Positions 26,087 to 34,133 of a DNA stretch of 44,106 nt are shown here, piece after piece. This stretch comes from Rubrivivax sp. GTDB lineage: Bacteria > Pseudomonadota > Gammaproteobacteria > Burkholderiales > Burkholderiaceae_C. The DNA lies in assembly GCA_019635285.1 (NCBI GenBank), contig JAHBZS010000041.1:1-44106 (forward strand), read 5' to 3'. Under the pieces are notes generated by a model, which saw only the letters and a list, made by a program, of their open reading frames with translations, was not told where the DNA came from and did no database searches. A program made the translations under genes and the position numbers. Within the stretch, counting starts at the first letter, position 1, and the number at the start of each line of letters is the position of its first letter.

Positions 26087-26133
26087 GTCGATGAAGCGCT
26101 GGACGACCTCCGCGCCGGGCTGCGAGGTGCCGG

Positions 26134-26388
26134 CTATTCGAGCACCAGCTTCTGCTTCGCGACCACGTCCTTGTAGACGTTGAACTCGGCGGCGATCTGC
26201 GCGGCGAATTCGGCCGGCGTGTTGCCGATGATCAGCGAGCCGGTGTCCTCGATGCGCTTGCGCACCGCCGGGTCCTGCAGCGTCTTCACCACCAGGCGGA
26301 TCGGCTTGCTCGGATAGGCCTGCGCCAGCGCCAGCGTCGGCGCCAGGGCCGCCGCGGCCAGGAGGGTCTTCAACTGCTTGTGCGACAT
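26134..26388 (-). pseudogene. Internally deleted Bug/TctC-family substrate-binding protein remnant
   Basis: The 84-codon frame joins the two ends of a periplasmic tripartite tricarboxylate transporter receptor that is normally about 320 residues. Residues 1-34 are an intact signal peptide and mature N-terminus (LAPTLALAQAYPSKPIRLVV). Residues 35-84 are the usual C-terminus (KTLQDPAVRKRIEDTGSLII... to QKLVLE). The whole ligand-binding body is missing, with the junction at about 26284-26289. The usual PFPPGG motif should follow RLVV but does not. The reading frame is kept, so a small secreted peptide could still be made. It lies 65 bases downstream of the lipoprotein hydrolase and abuts xerD. 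Confidence 0.8.
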
Positions 26389-26453
26389 CGTCGGTGTCTC
26401 CGGTAGCCCATGGGATCGTGACCCATTGTGGCAAAGCTCGGTCCGCGCGCGTC

Positions 26454-27524
26454 TCAGGGTTGTCGCAGGGCCTGTGTGGCCATCAGGGCCTGGCGCGCGC
26501 GCAGCACCTTCTGCGCTTCGAGCACCCAGTGCTTCTTGATGTGGAACCACACGTCCGCGGCCCACAGGCTGTTGTCGGTGGAGGCCGCGCCGGCCGGCAG
26601 CGGCGGCACCTGCCCGGGCGCGTAGGCGTTGAGCCAGGCGCGCATCGCCGGGTCGCGCGCCAGGTGCGAGGTGGAGGGCACGAACACGTGCGAATACTCG
26701 ATGGGCAGCTCGACGTTGCGCACCACCGCCTTGCCGGTGGCGCGGTAGTGCTTGCTGGCCCCCGGCAGGTCCCAGGCCACCAGGTCCAGCGCGAGCATGT
26801 AGCCGGTGAAATCGTCCACCGTGTCGGGGATCGCACGCAGCCGCCGCGCCATGCTCCACTGGTTGGGCAGCATCAGCGCCGCGCCGCCCGAGCCGACCAC
26901 CGACGCATAACCCACCTCGAGCCCGACCACCGGACGCTCGGCCCCCGTGAAGGGATCGACGATGTGCGTGCGCGGCTCGGCGTGGCCGCTCAACGGGTTC
27001 CATACCGGGATCGGGCCGTCGTCGCCGGCCAGGTCGTACAGCACCTTGACCAGCTGGATGCCGCCCTGGCTGTGGCCGATCATCATCGGCATCATCGCCT
27101 CGTGCTCGTAGTACCAGGCCAGCAGCCCGGCGATCTGCGGGCTGGGCTCGTAGGGGCTGTGCGTGCGGCGCCCGTCGCCGGGATGCCGCAGCCGCGCTTC
27201 GGGATAGCCCATGCCCACCAGGAAGCGCGCGAAGGACTCCATCACCAGATGCACCGGATAGATGCCGCCATGCAGCAGCACGATGCGCGGCGTCGGCCCG
27301 GCAGCCAGTAGCTGGCGCACGTCGCTGTCGGACACCTGCGACGGGTCGAGCGCCAGGATGCGCGCCTGGATCTGCGCGTCCGGCGCCGGCGTCGCCAGCA
27401 GCGCCTGCGTTCCGGTCTTCGACGCGGCCTCGACCGCCGTCGGCGCCGGCGGCGCCACCACCGTGGCGCAGCCAGCCAGCACCAGCCACAGCGCCAGCGC
27501 CGCCGCGCGCAGCGCGAGCCTCAC
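26454..27524 (-). CDS. Alpha/beta-hydrolase lipoprotein
   Basis: The 356-residue protein begins with a lipoprotein signal peptide (LALWLVLAGC, lipobox cysteine C19), so it should be anchored in the outer or inner membrane facing the periplasm. The hydrolase core shows RIVLLHGGIYPVH (oxyanion turn) and the nucleophile elbow GHS152QGGIQLVK; an acid and the histidine probably lie in the EYSHVFVPSTSHL region. The GTG start at 27524 overlaps the stop of the acyltransferase-like gene (GTGA), so the two are translated together. Coupling to an acyltransferase-like protein and an ICMT-like enzyme suggests work on a lipid or lipid-linked product. Substrate unknown. Confidence 0.8.
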   Translation of the reverse strand: MRLALRAAALALWLVLAGCATVVAPPAPTAVEAASKTGTQALLATPAPDAQIQARILALDPSQVSDSDVRQLLAAGPTPRIVLLHGGIYPVHLVMESFARFLVGMGYPEARLRHPGDGRRTHSPYEPSPQIAGLLAWYYEHEAMMPMMIGHSQGGIQLVKVLYDLAGDDGPIPVWNPLSGHAEPRTHIVDPFTGAERPVVGLEVGYASVVGSGGAALMLPNQWSMARRLRAIPDTVDDFTGYMLALDLVAWDLPGASKHYRATGKAVVRNVELPIEYSHVFVPSTSHLARDPAMRAWLNAYAPGQVPPLPAGAASTDNSLWAADVWFHIKKHWVLEAQKVLRARQALMATQALRQP

Positions 27525-28915
27525 GAGGCGACCACCGTGGTCGGCGGCGCGGCCGAGGGCTCGCACGACGGAGCGGACGACAGCTCGGACGAGCGCGCGA
27601 CGTGCTGCAACAGATTCGCGGCCAGCCGCTCCACCGTCTCGCGCGGGAAGGCACTGGTGCGGAAGGCCAGGCCCAGCTGCAGTTCATCGTGCGCCTGCGT
27701 CACCGCCAGCACCAGCGGACACAGCGGGCCGGTGGGCACGGCACGCAGGTAGCCGAAGCGGCGCGCCGGCGCGCCGCCGTCCCGGGCCCACAGGCGGTTC
27801 AGGTCGACCGAGGTGATGCCGGCCTGCACCGGGAAGTGCTTGGCGTAGAAGCCGTCGCGCTGCGCCGGCGTCAGCAGCCGCCGCAGCGGCACCGACAGCG
27901 CCAGCCCCAGCAGGCTGTGCAGGTACAGATGCCGGCGCTGGATGTGCTGGCTCTGCTGGTGCACGTCGCCGGCCAGCTGGCGCAAGGCGATGCCTTCGGG
28001 CACGCGGTGCGAGACGCGATAGGCGGCCAGGAAAGGGCTCAGGCCGCTCTGCGCGGCCGGCGCCAGATCGCGCCGCATGTTCATGATCGAGGCCACGGCC
28101 AGCTCCTGGCGGCGCGCCGTGCCACCCCGCCGCGGCACCAGCGGCGACAAGGACAGCAGCAGGCAGGCGGTGAGCAGCTCGTGCAGCGTCACGCCCCATT
28201 CGCTGGCCGCCGCACGCAGCGCCCGCGTCTGCGCCACGCCCAGGCGCAGGCTGCGAAAGGCGTTGTGGCGGTCGTCGGCGCGCTCGAAGCGCGCGCGGCA
28301 GGCGCGGCGCGACTGGCCGATGGTCTGCGGCAGGCCCAGCAGCGCCCGCAACGCCCAGCCCGGGTGGCGCAGCAGGGCGTGGCGGTAGCGGGCACCGTCA
28401 GGCGGCAGCCGCGGGGGCACGGCGGCCGGCCCCTCGTCGAGCAGCGCGCCCGCCAGCCGCGTCAACCATCGCGCGATCGCCTCGCCGCCGGCCACGTAGT
28501 GGTCGTAGGCCAGGGCCAGCCTGAAGCTGCCGTGTTCGTCGATGGCGACGAAGCGGAACGGCTGCTCTTGCGGCCCCGGCGCGAAGGGCCGGTTGAATTC
28601 CTCCTCGATGACCTGCGCCAGCGTGGCATCCGCATCGCCGGCGCCGTCGACGATGCGCAGCGCAAGCTGCGCGGGCCCGCCGGTGTAACGGTAGCGCCAG
28701 CGGCGGCGGTCGACGGCCAGCCCGGTCAGGCCCTGCGCCTCGAGCTGCGCCGCAAGGACCTCGCGCAGGCGCTCGGGTTGCAGCGGCACCGGCAGCTGCA
28801 GCACGTGCACCGGGTTGTAGGGATGCAGTTCGCGCCAGCGCAGCATCATGCGCTGGAAGAAATTGAAGCGCTGCGTCGCGCCGCTGGAGTGCGCGCCGGT
28901 GGCGTCAGGGCTCAT
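27521..28915 (-). CDS. Condensation-domain-like acyltransferase
   Basis: The 464-residue protein resembles the chloramphenicol-acetyltransferase/NRPS-condensation/WS-DGAT superfamily. The N-terminal part (FNFFQRMMLRWRELHPYNPVHVLQL) is the usual acceptor-side beginning. The active-site region reads Y-DHYVAGG, where superfamily members have HHxxxDG; the catalytic second histidine is kept but the first histidine is Asp and the motif Asp is Gly. The C-terminal half contains LHELLTACLLLSLSPL and a late PTGPLCPLVLAVTQAHDELQLGLAFRTSAF, matching the second lobe. It may transfer an acyl group to an alcohol or amine. The ATG at 28915 overlaps the ICMT-like gene end by 11 bases (28921 is an alternative); its stop overlaps the lipoprotein gene. 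Confidence 0.65.
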   Translation of the reverse strand: MSPDATGAHSSGATQRFNFFQRMMLRWRELHPYNPVHVLQLPVPLQPERLREVLAAQLEAQGLTGLAVDRRRWRYRYTGGPAQLALRIVDGAGDADATLAQVIEEEFNRPFAPGPQEQPFRFVAIDEHGSFRLALAYDHYVAGGEAIARWLTRLAGALLDEGPAAVPPRLPPDGARYRHALLRHPGWALRALLGLPQTIGQSRRACRARFERADDRHNAFRSLRLGVAQTRALRAAASEWGVTLHELLTACLLLSLSPLVPRRGGTARRQELAVASIMNMRRDLAPAAQSGLSPFLAAYRVSHRVPEGIALRQLAGDVHQQSQHIQRRHLYLHSLLGLALSVPLRRLLTPAQRDGFYAKHFPVQAGITSVDLNRLWARDGGAPARRFGYLRAVPTGPLCPLVLAVTQAHDELQLGLAFRTSAFPRETVERLAANLLQHVARSSELSSAPSCEPSAAPPTTVVAS

Positions 28916-29537
28916 CGGCATCGGCGATGCGCAGGCGCGGCAGGAACCGGCCGGTACGCCGCAGGTAGCGTTGGTAGGGCTCGCCGTGCCGGCCGGCCAG
29001 GAAGCGCTCTTCGTTGTAGGCCTTGGTGACCATCAGGCCGATGTGCAGCGCCGCCATCACCGCCACCGGCACGGTCGGCACGACCACCAGCGTGCACAGC
29101 ATCAGCAGGATGCTCAGCGCATAGATGGGATGGCGCACGCGGCCGTACAGGCCGCTGGTGACGAGCTCGGTCTGCTGGTCCGGCGCCACCGCCATGCGCC
29201 AGTTCTTGCCCATGCGCAGCCAGCACTCGATGCTCAAGGCCAGGCAGCCGACGCCGAGCAGCGCCGCCGCCCAGCGCACGGCCAACCAGGGCTGCTCGCG
29301 TGCAAAGGCCGGCAGCCCCCAGGCCGGGCTGGTGGACGACGCGGCGAGATGGGGCAAGACCATCCAGGCGAAGACCAGCGGCACCCAGACGAGCCACATC
29401 AATTGCTCTTTGCGCTGGCTGGGCACGATGCCCGACAGCTTGCGCGTGCGTCGGCGCACGCGGATGCTCATGGCGGCGACGCAGGTCCAATATCCCCAGA
29501 CCGTGGCCGCTAGCAGGATGCACGGCAGGTCTCTCAT
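28905..29537 (-). CDS. Isoprenylcysteine carboxyl methyltransferase-like membrane protein
   Basis: The 210-residue integral membrane protein has about five hydrophobic segments. Its C-terminal SAM-binding region LVTSGLYGRVRHPIYALSILLML...YNEERFLAGRHGEPYQRYLRRTGRFLP has the RHP, E-E and Y-x-x-Y features of the ICMT/PEMT family (PF04140/PF04191). In bacteria these proteins methylate small lipophilic or lipid substrates and not prenylated proteins. The ATG at 29537 is preferred; an in-frame GTG at 29546 would add three residues. It opens the minus-strand operon with the acyltransferase-like and lipoprotein hydrolase genes. Confidence 0.8.
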   Translation of the reverse strand: MRDLPCILLAATVWGYWTCVAAMSIRVRRRTRKLSGIVPSQRKEQLMWLVWVPLVFAWMVLPHLAASSTSPAWGLPAFAREQPWLAVRWAAALLGVGCLALSIECWLRMGKNWRMAVAPDQQTELVTSGLYGRVRHPIYALSILLMLCTLVVVPTVPVAVMAALHIGLMVTKAYNEERFLAGRHGEPYQRYLRRTGRFLPRLRIADADEP

Positions 29538-29606
29538 CGCTTTCACATCTGACGGGCTCGCTGGCGCGATATTAGACGATGGCCACCGCGCTGGCACACT
29601 GGCCGC

Positions 29607-30509
29607 ATGTCGCACGCGCTGCTGCTGGTCCCCGACTTCCTGCTGATCCTCTGCGGCTTCGTGCTCTGCCGCTGCACCGCGCTGAACCGCAGCGTGTGGG
29701 ACGGCGTCGAGCGGCTGGTGTACTACCTGCTGTTTCCGGTGCTGCTGTTCAACTCGATCCTCAAGTCGCCGCTGCAGCCCGGCGCGACGCTGAGCCTGGG
29801 CCTGGCCGGGCTCACGGTGGTCGCCAGCGGCGTGCTGCTGGCCTATGCGCTGCGCCTGCTGCCCGGCGTCGACCCGCAGCTGCACGCCTCGGGCGCGCAG
29901 ACCGCCTTCCGCTTCAACTCCTTCATCGCGCTGGCGCTGGCCGAGCGCCTGGCCGGGCCGCAGGGCCTGGCCTGGGTGGCGCTGCTCATCGCGCTGTGCG
30001 TGCCGCTGTGCAACGTCGCCGCGGTGTGGCCGCTGGCGCGGCACGGCGGCCACGGCTACCTGCGGGAGATCGTGCGCAACCCGCTGATCCTGGCCACCGT
30101 GTCCGGCCTGCTGGCCAACCTGGCCGGGCTGCACTTCCCGGAGGCGGTCGCCGCCGCGCTGCAACGCCTCGGCCTGGCCGCGCTGCCGCTGGGGCTGATG
30201 GCGGTGGGTGCGGGCTTGAAGCTCGGCGGGCTCAAGGCGGCGCCCGGCCTGGCCGCAGCGTTGTTGAGCATCCGCCACGCGCTGTTGCCGCTGCTGGCCA
30301 TCGGGCTGTGTTTCTGGCTGGCGCTGCCGCCGGGGCAGAGCCTGGTGCTGGTGTCCTTCGCCGCGCTGTCCACCGCGCCCTCGGCCTACGTGCTGGCGGT
30401 GCGCATGGGCGGCAACGGCGCCTTCGTCGCCGGGCTGGTGACGGTCTCGACCTTGCTGTGCGCGCTGAGCGTGCCGCTGTGGCTGGCGGTGCTGGCGGCG
30501 GTGGAATGA
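29607..30509 (+). CDS. AEC family transporter
   Basis: The 300-residue inner-membrane protein has eight to ten hydrophobic helices and matches the auxin efflux carrier (AEC/PF03547) family. Typical features are an N-terminal FLLILCGFVLCR, the conserved mid-region NPLILATVSGLLAN (family NPxI motif) and LGLMAVGAGLKL. Bacterial members carry dicarboxylates or amino-acid-like anions, but specificity cannot be read here. It is divergent from the ICMT-like operon with a 69-base gap containing a GATATTAG sequence that may be part of a promoter. The stop codon lies inside a 15-base direct repeat that flanks a 147-base intergenic element. Confidence 0.9.
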   Translation: MSHALLLVPDFLLILCGFVLCRCTALNRSVWDGVERLVYYLLFPVLLFNSILKSPLQPGATLSLGLAGLTVVASGVLLAYALRLLPGVDPQLHASGAQTAFRFNSFIALALAERLAGPQGLAWVALLIALCVPLCNVAAVWPLARHGGHGYLREIVRNPLILATVSGLLANLAGLHFPEAVAAALQRLGLAALPLGLMAVGAGLKLGGLKAAPGLAAALLSIRHALLPLLAIGLCFWLALPPGQSLVLVSFAALSTAPSAYVLAVRMGGNGAFVAGLVTVSTLLCALSVPLWLAVLAAVE

Positions 30510-30671
30510 ACCACCCCCTTACGCGCTGCGCGCCCCTCAAGGGGGCCGAGCCCGGACGCAGGAGGTCCGGTGGACCGCTCGCGCCTGGCGAGGGGCCGGG
30601 CGTCCTCGTTCGGCGCGGCCTGCAGGGCCCGCTGGCGGACCGGCCAAGCCGGATCCGCGGCGGTGGAATGA
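30495..30671. repeat. 147-bp palindromic intergenic element flanked by 15-bp direct repeats
   Basis: GCGGCGGTGGAATGA occurs at 30495-30509 (the last codons of the AEC gene) and identically at 30657-30671. The 147 bases between contain CCCCCTT (30514-30520) pairing with AAGGGGG (30539-30545), a GGTCC-GGT-GGACC hairpin near 30565 and a GC-rich tail whose end resembles 9599-9632. The arrangement looks like an interspersed palindromic or small non-autonomous mobile element with duplicated target. It also fills the gap before the convergent queG and could terminate both transcripts. Confidence 0.65.
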
Positions 30672-30677
30672 TCGGCC

Positions 30678-31766
30678 CTATGCGTTGATTTGATCGAGCG
30701 CCCAGGCGATGTGCTCGGCCAGCATCTCGCCGGCCGCAGGCAGGCGCGCGCGCAGCGCGTGCTCGATCTCGGCGTCCGGCGCGGCACGCAGCGCATTGCC
30801 CAGTGCCACCGCCAGGTTGCGCTGCCAGCGCGCGTAGCCGATGCGGCGGATCGCGCTGCCCTCGGTGCGGCGCAGGAACTCGTCCTCGTCCCAGGCCCAC
30901 AGCTGCAGCAGCGTCGCGGTGCCCAGCGGCGCGCGCGCGTCGAAGTCGGGCAGCGTCGAGCGCCGCGCGTACTTGTTCCAGGGGCAGACCAGTTGGCAGT
31001 CGTCGCAGCCATAGATGCGGTTGCCGAGCAGCGGCCGCAGCGCCAGCGGAATGGCGCCGTCGTGCTCGATGGTCAGGTAGGAGATGCAGCGCCGCGCATC
31101 CAGCCGGTAGGGCGCGACGATGGCCTGCGTCGGGCAGATGTCCAGGCAGGCGCGGCAGCTGCCGCAGTGCGCCGCGGCGGGCGGCGTGGCCGGTAGGTCC
31201 AGGTCGACGAAGATCTCGCCCAGGAAGAACATCGACCCGGCGTCGCGCTGCAGCGCCAAGGTGTGCTTGCCGCGCCAGCCCACGCCGCTGCGCGCCGCCA
31301 GTTCCACCTCGAGCACCGGCGCCGAATCGGTGAACACGCGCGCACCCAGCGGGCCGACTTCGTCGGCCAGGCGCGTGGCCAGCGCCTGCAGCCGCGTGCG
31401 CAGCACCTTGTGGTAGTCGCGGCCACGCGCATACACCGACACGGCCGCCTGCTGCGCACTGCGCAACCGCTGCCACTCCAGCGCCTGCCAGCCGAGCGCG
31501 GTGTCGCGCGGCAGGTAGTCCATGCGTGCGGTGATCACGCTCAAGGTGCCGGGCACCAGCTCGGCGGGCCGCGCGCGCTTGGCGCCGTGCCGCTGCATGT
31601 AGCCCATCGCGCCATGGAATCCCTGGTCGAGCCAGTCGCGCAGACCGCGCTCTGCATCGCCGAGGTCGACACCGGCCACGCCGATCTGGGAGAATCCGAG
31701 CCCATGCGCCCACTCCCGCAGTTGCGCCACCAGCAACTGCCCGTCGAAGTGATGACGCTCACGCAT
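30678..31766 (-). CDS. queG: Epoxyqueuosine reductase
   Basis: The 362-residue enzyme makes the last step of queuosine synthesis, reducing epoxyqueuosine in tRNA with cobalamin and iron-sulfur clusters. Two ferredoxin-like cluster motifs are present: HCGSCRACLDICPTQAI and YGCDDCQLVCPWNKYA. The N-terminal QueG domain has GFSQIGVAGVDLG and GAMGYMQRHGAKRARP. A HEAT-like C-terminal segment (EGSAIRRIGYARWQRNLAVALGNAL) completes it. The ATG at 31766 overlaps the divergent tsaE start by 15 bases; later in-frame TTG/GTG codons would remove the overlap. The pair queG/tsaE head to head is common in Burkholderiales. Confidence 0.95.
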   Translation of the reverse strand: MRERHHFDGQLLVAQLREWAHGLGFSQIGVAGVDLGDAERGLRDWLDQGFHGAMGYMQRHGAKRARPAELVPGTLSVITARMDYLPRDTALGWQALEWQRLRSAQQAAVSVYARGRDYHKVLRTRLQALATRLADEVGPLGARVFTDSAPVLEVELAARSGVGWRGKHTLALQRDAGSMFFLGEIFVDLDLPATPPAAAHCGSCRACLDICPTQAIVAPYRLDARRCISYLTIEHDGAIPLALRPLLGNRIYGCDDCQLVCPWNKYARRSTLPDFDARAPLGTATLLQLWAWDEDEFLRRTEGSAIRRIGYARWQRNLAVALGNALRAAPDAEIEHALRARLPAAGEMLAEHIAWALDQINA

Positions 31767-32231
31767 GCCGAGATTCTAGAAACCCGCACCCTGATCTGGC
31801 CCGACGAGGCCGCCTGCGCAGCGCACGCCGCGGCGCTGGCGAAGCGGCCCTCCTTGCGCGACGCCTTCATCGAATTGCGCGGCGCACTCGGCGCCGGCAA
31901 GACCACCTTCGTGCGCCATCTGCTGCGCGCGCTGGGTGTGCCAGGCCGCATCAAGAGTCCGACCTATACCGTGCTCGAGCCCTATGCGCTGCCCGGGCTG
32001 CCGGTGTCGCACTTCGACTTCTATCGCTTCGAGGACGCGCGCGAGTGGGAAGACGCCGGCTTCCGCGAGGTCTTCGCGGCCCCGGGACTGAAGCTGGCCG
32101 AATGGCCGCAGAAGGCCGAAGCGCTGCTGCCCGTGCCCGACCTGCGCGTGCAGCTCGAGGCGCTGGACGACACGCAGCGCCGCGTCACGCTGCAGGCCCT
32201 GAGCCCGCGCGGCCTGGAGCTGATGCGATGA
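31752..32231 (+). CDS. tsaE: tRNA threonylcarbamoyladenosine biosynthesis ATPase TsaE
   Basis: The 159-residue ATPase works with TsaB and TsaD to make t6A37 in tRNAs that read ANN codons. The P-loop is GALGAGKTTFVRHLLRALG; downstream KSPTYTVLEPY, HFDFYRFED and LAEWPQKAE are family signatures. The ATG at 31752 lies inside the first codons of the divergent queG frame. It shares an ATGA overlap with amiC, the usual coupling in Burkholderiales. Size is normal. Confidence 0.95.
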   Translation: MTLTHAEILETRTLIWPDEAACAAHAAALAKRPSLRDAFIELRGALGAGKTTFVRHLLRALGVPGRIKSPTYTVLEPYALPGLPVSHFDFYRFEDAREWEDAGFREVFAAPGLKLAEWPQKAEALLPVPDLRVQLEALDDTQRRVTLQALSPRGLELMR

Positions 32232-33589
32232 ACAACCGGCGCCGCGCACTGCAACGCATGGGCGCGCTGGTGCTGTCCTTCGGCGCCATGCACCGCGCCT
32301 GGGGCGCAGCCATCGTCGGCGTGCGCGTCTGGCCGGCCGAGGACTACACGCGCGTCACGCTGGAATCCGACCAGGCGCTGAATGCGCGGCATCAGCTGCT
32401 GCAGAACCCGCCGCGGCTGCTGGTCGACATCGACGGCCTGACGCTGGACCCGGCCCTGCGCGAGCTGGTGGGCAAGGTGCGGCCCGACGACCCCTACATC
32501 GCCGGCGTGCGCGTCGGCCAGAACGCGCCGCGCGTGGTGCGCCTGGTGCTGGACCTGAAGCAGCCGGTGGCGCCGCAGCAGTTTGCGCTGGAGCCGGTGG
32601 CGGCCTACCGCTTCCGCCTGGTGCTCGACCTGTACCCAACGCAAGAGCCGGACCCGCTGCTGGCGTTGATCCGCGAGAAGGAAGGCGCCGACCAGCGCGC
32701 GGCGCAGAGCGTGCGCGACGCGTTGGGCGAGCTGATCGCGCGGGTCGACAAGCCGGTAGCCCTGCCCGCACCCACGCCTGCGCCACCCACGTCGCCCGCG
32801 GCCACGGCGCCGCTGCAGACCAAGGCCCCGCCGTCGCCCGCCGAGCCGCCCAGCGCCGACGAGCAGCGCCGCATCGACCGGCTGATCATCGTTGCACTCG
32901 ATCCGGGCCATGGCGGCGAGGACCCGGGCGCCGTCGGGCCCGGCGGCACGCGCGAGAAGGACGTGGTGCTGCAGATCGCGCTGCAGCTGCGCGAGCAGCT
33001 CAACGGCCTGCCCAACGTGCGCGTGATGATGACGCGCGACGCCGACTTCTTCGTGCCGCTGCACGAACGCGTGCGCAAGGCGCGGCGCGTGCAGGCCGAC
33101 CTGTTCGTGTCGATCCACGCCGACGCCTTCATGCGGCCCGAGGCGCGCGGCGCCAGCGTGTTCGCGCTCAGCGAAGGCGGCGCCAGCAGCGCCGCCGCGC
33201 GCTGGATGGCGCAGCGCGAGAACGCCGCCGACCTGGTGGGCGGCATCAACGTCGCGTCGGTCAACGACAAGCACGTGATGCAGGCCATGCTGGACATGAG
33301 CACCACCGCGCAGATCAAGGACAGCCTGAAGCTGGGCAACGAAGTGCTGGCGCCGCTGGGCCGCGTCGGCCGGCTGCACAAGCGCCAGGTCGAGCAGGCC
33401 GGCTTCGCGGTGCTGAAGGCGCCGGACGTGCCCAGCATCCTGGTCGAGACCGCCTTCATCTCCAACCCCGAGGAAGAACAGCAGCTGCGCGACCCGGCCT
33501 ACCAGGCGCAGCTGGTGGACGCGCTGACCACCGGCATCCGGCGCTACTTCGCGAAGAACCCGCCGCTGGCCCGCAACCGGCAGCTATGA
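32228..33589 (+). CDS. amiC: N-acetylmuramoyl-L-alanine amidase with AMIN domain
   Basis: The 453-residue periplasmic amidase removes stem peptides from peptidoglycan during daughter-cell separation. It starts with a probable Tat signal (NNRRRALQRMGALVLSFGAMHRAWGA), as in AmiA/AmiC. Next come an AMIN domain (about 30-135) for septal targeting, a proline/alanine linker (about 175-215) and the Amidase_3 domain (about 225-445). The zinc ligands are in DPGHGGEDPG, GTREKDVV (Glu) and SIHADAF; the catalytic Glu is in ILVETAFISN. It is coupled to tsaE by an ATGA overlap. The gap of 10 bases to the flavodoxin gene suggests cotranscription. Confidence 0.93.
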   Translation: MNNRRRALQRMGALVLSFGAMHRAWGAAIVGVRVWPAEDYTRVTLESDQALNARHQLLQNPPRLLVDIDGLTLDPALRELVGKVRPDDPYIAGVRVGQNAPRVVRLVLDLKQPVAPQQFALEPVAAYRFRLVLDLYPTQEPDPLLALIREKEGADQRAAQSVRDALGELIARVDKPVALPAPTPAPPTSPAATAPLQTKAPPSPAEPPSADEQRRIDRLIIVALDPGHGGEDPGAVGPGGTREKDVVLQIALQLREQLNGLPNVRVMMTRDADFFVPLHERVRKARRVQADLFVSIHADAFMRPEARGASVFALSEGGASSAAARWMAQRENAADLVGGINVASVNDKHVMQAMLDMSTTAQIKDSLKLGNEVLAPLGRVGRLHKRQVEQAGFAVLKAPDVPSILVETAFISNPEEEQQLRDPAYQAQLVDALTTGIRRYFAKNPPLARNRQL

Positions 33590-33599
33590 CGCAGCCGCC

Positions 33600-34091
33600 G
33601 TGAAGACGCTGCTCATCGTCTGGCATTCGCTGACCGGCGGCAGCCGGCAGATGGCCGAGGCCGCGGCCGATGGCGCGCGCGCCGACAGTGCGGTGGCGCT
33701 GCGCCTGCTTCAAGCCCGCGAGGCCGGCCCCGAAGACCTGCTGGCCGCCGACGCCTACCTGTTCGTGGCGCCGGAAAACCTGGCGACGATGGCCGGCCTG
33801 ATGAAGGACTTCTTCGACCGCTGCTACTACCCGGTGCTGGAGCGCATCCAGGGGCGGCCCTACGCGACGATGGTCTGCGCCGGCAGCGATGGCCAGGGCG
33901 CGGTGCGGCAGATCGAGCGCATCTGCACCGGCTGGCGCCTGAAGGCCGTGGCGCCGGCGCTGATCGTGTGCACGCACGCGCAGACGCCGCAGGCCATCCT
34001 TGCGCCGAAGACCATCGGCGCCGACGACCTGGCGCGCTGCCGCGAGCTGGGCGCGGCGCTGGCCGGCGGACTGGCGCTCGGCGTGTTCTGA
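33600..34091 (+). CDS. Flavodoxin family protein
   Basis: The 163-residue protein begins with a GTG (33600) and reads MKTLLIVWHSLTGGSRQMAEAAADGA, the FMN phosphate-binding loop of flavodoxin/NAD(P)H reductase-like proteins. A later ENLATMAGLMKDFFDRCYYPVLERIQGRPYATMVCAGSDGQGAVRQI matches the flavin isoalloxazine and dimer regions. It should bind FMN and shuttle electrons, partner unknown. It lies 10 bases after amiC. A weak GGGAGG-N9-CCTCCC hairpin follows at 34099-34119. Confidence 0.82.
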   Translation: MKTLLIVWHSLTGGSRQMAEAAADGARADSAVALRLLQAREAGPEDLLAADAYLFVAPENLATMAGLMKDFFDRCYYPVLERIQGRPYATMVCAGSDGQGAVRQIERICTGWRLKAVAPALIVCTHAQTPQAILAPKTIGADDLARCRELGAALAGGLALGVF

Positions 34092-34133
34092 CGCGGCCGG
34101 GAGGCGGGGATGCCCTCCCTACAATCCTGGCGC

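Noticed and set aside
26087-26434. A 400-residue XerD beginning at 26434
   Set aside because: The extra N-terminus is the Bug remnant read in another frame and has no recombinase similarity. XerD proteins are about 300 residues.
30510-30656. Protein-coding gene in the 147-bp element
   Set aside because: Any frames are short and interrupted by palindromes, without a ribosome site; it behaves as a non-coding repeat.
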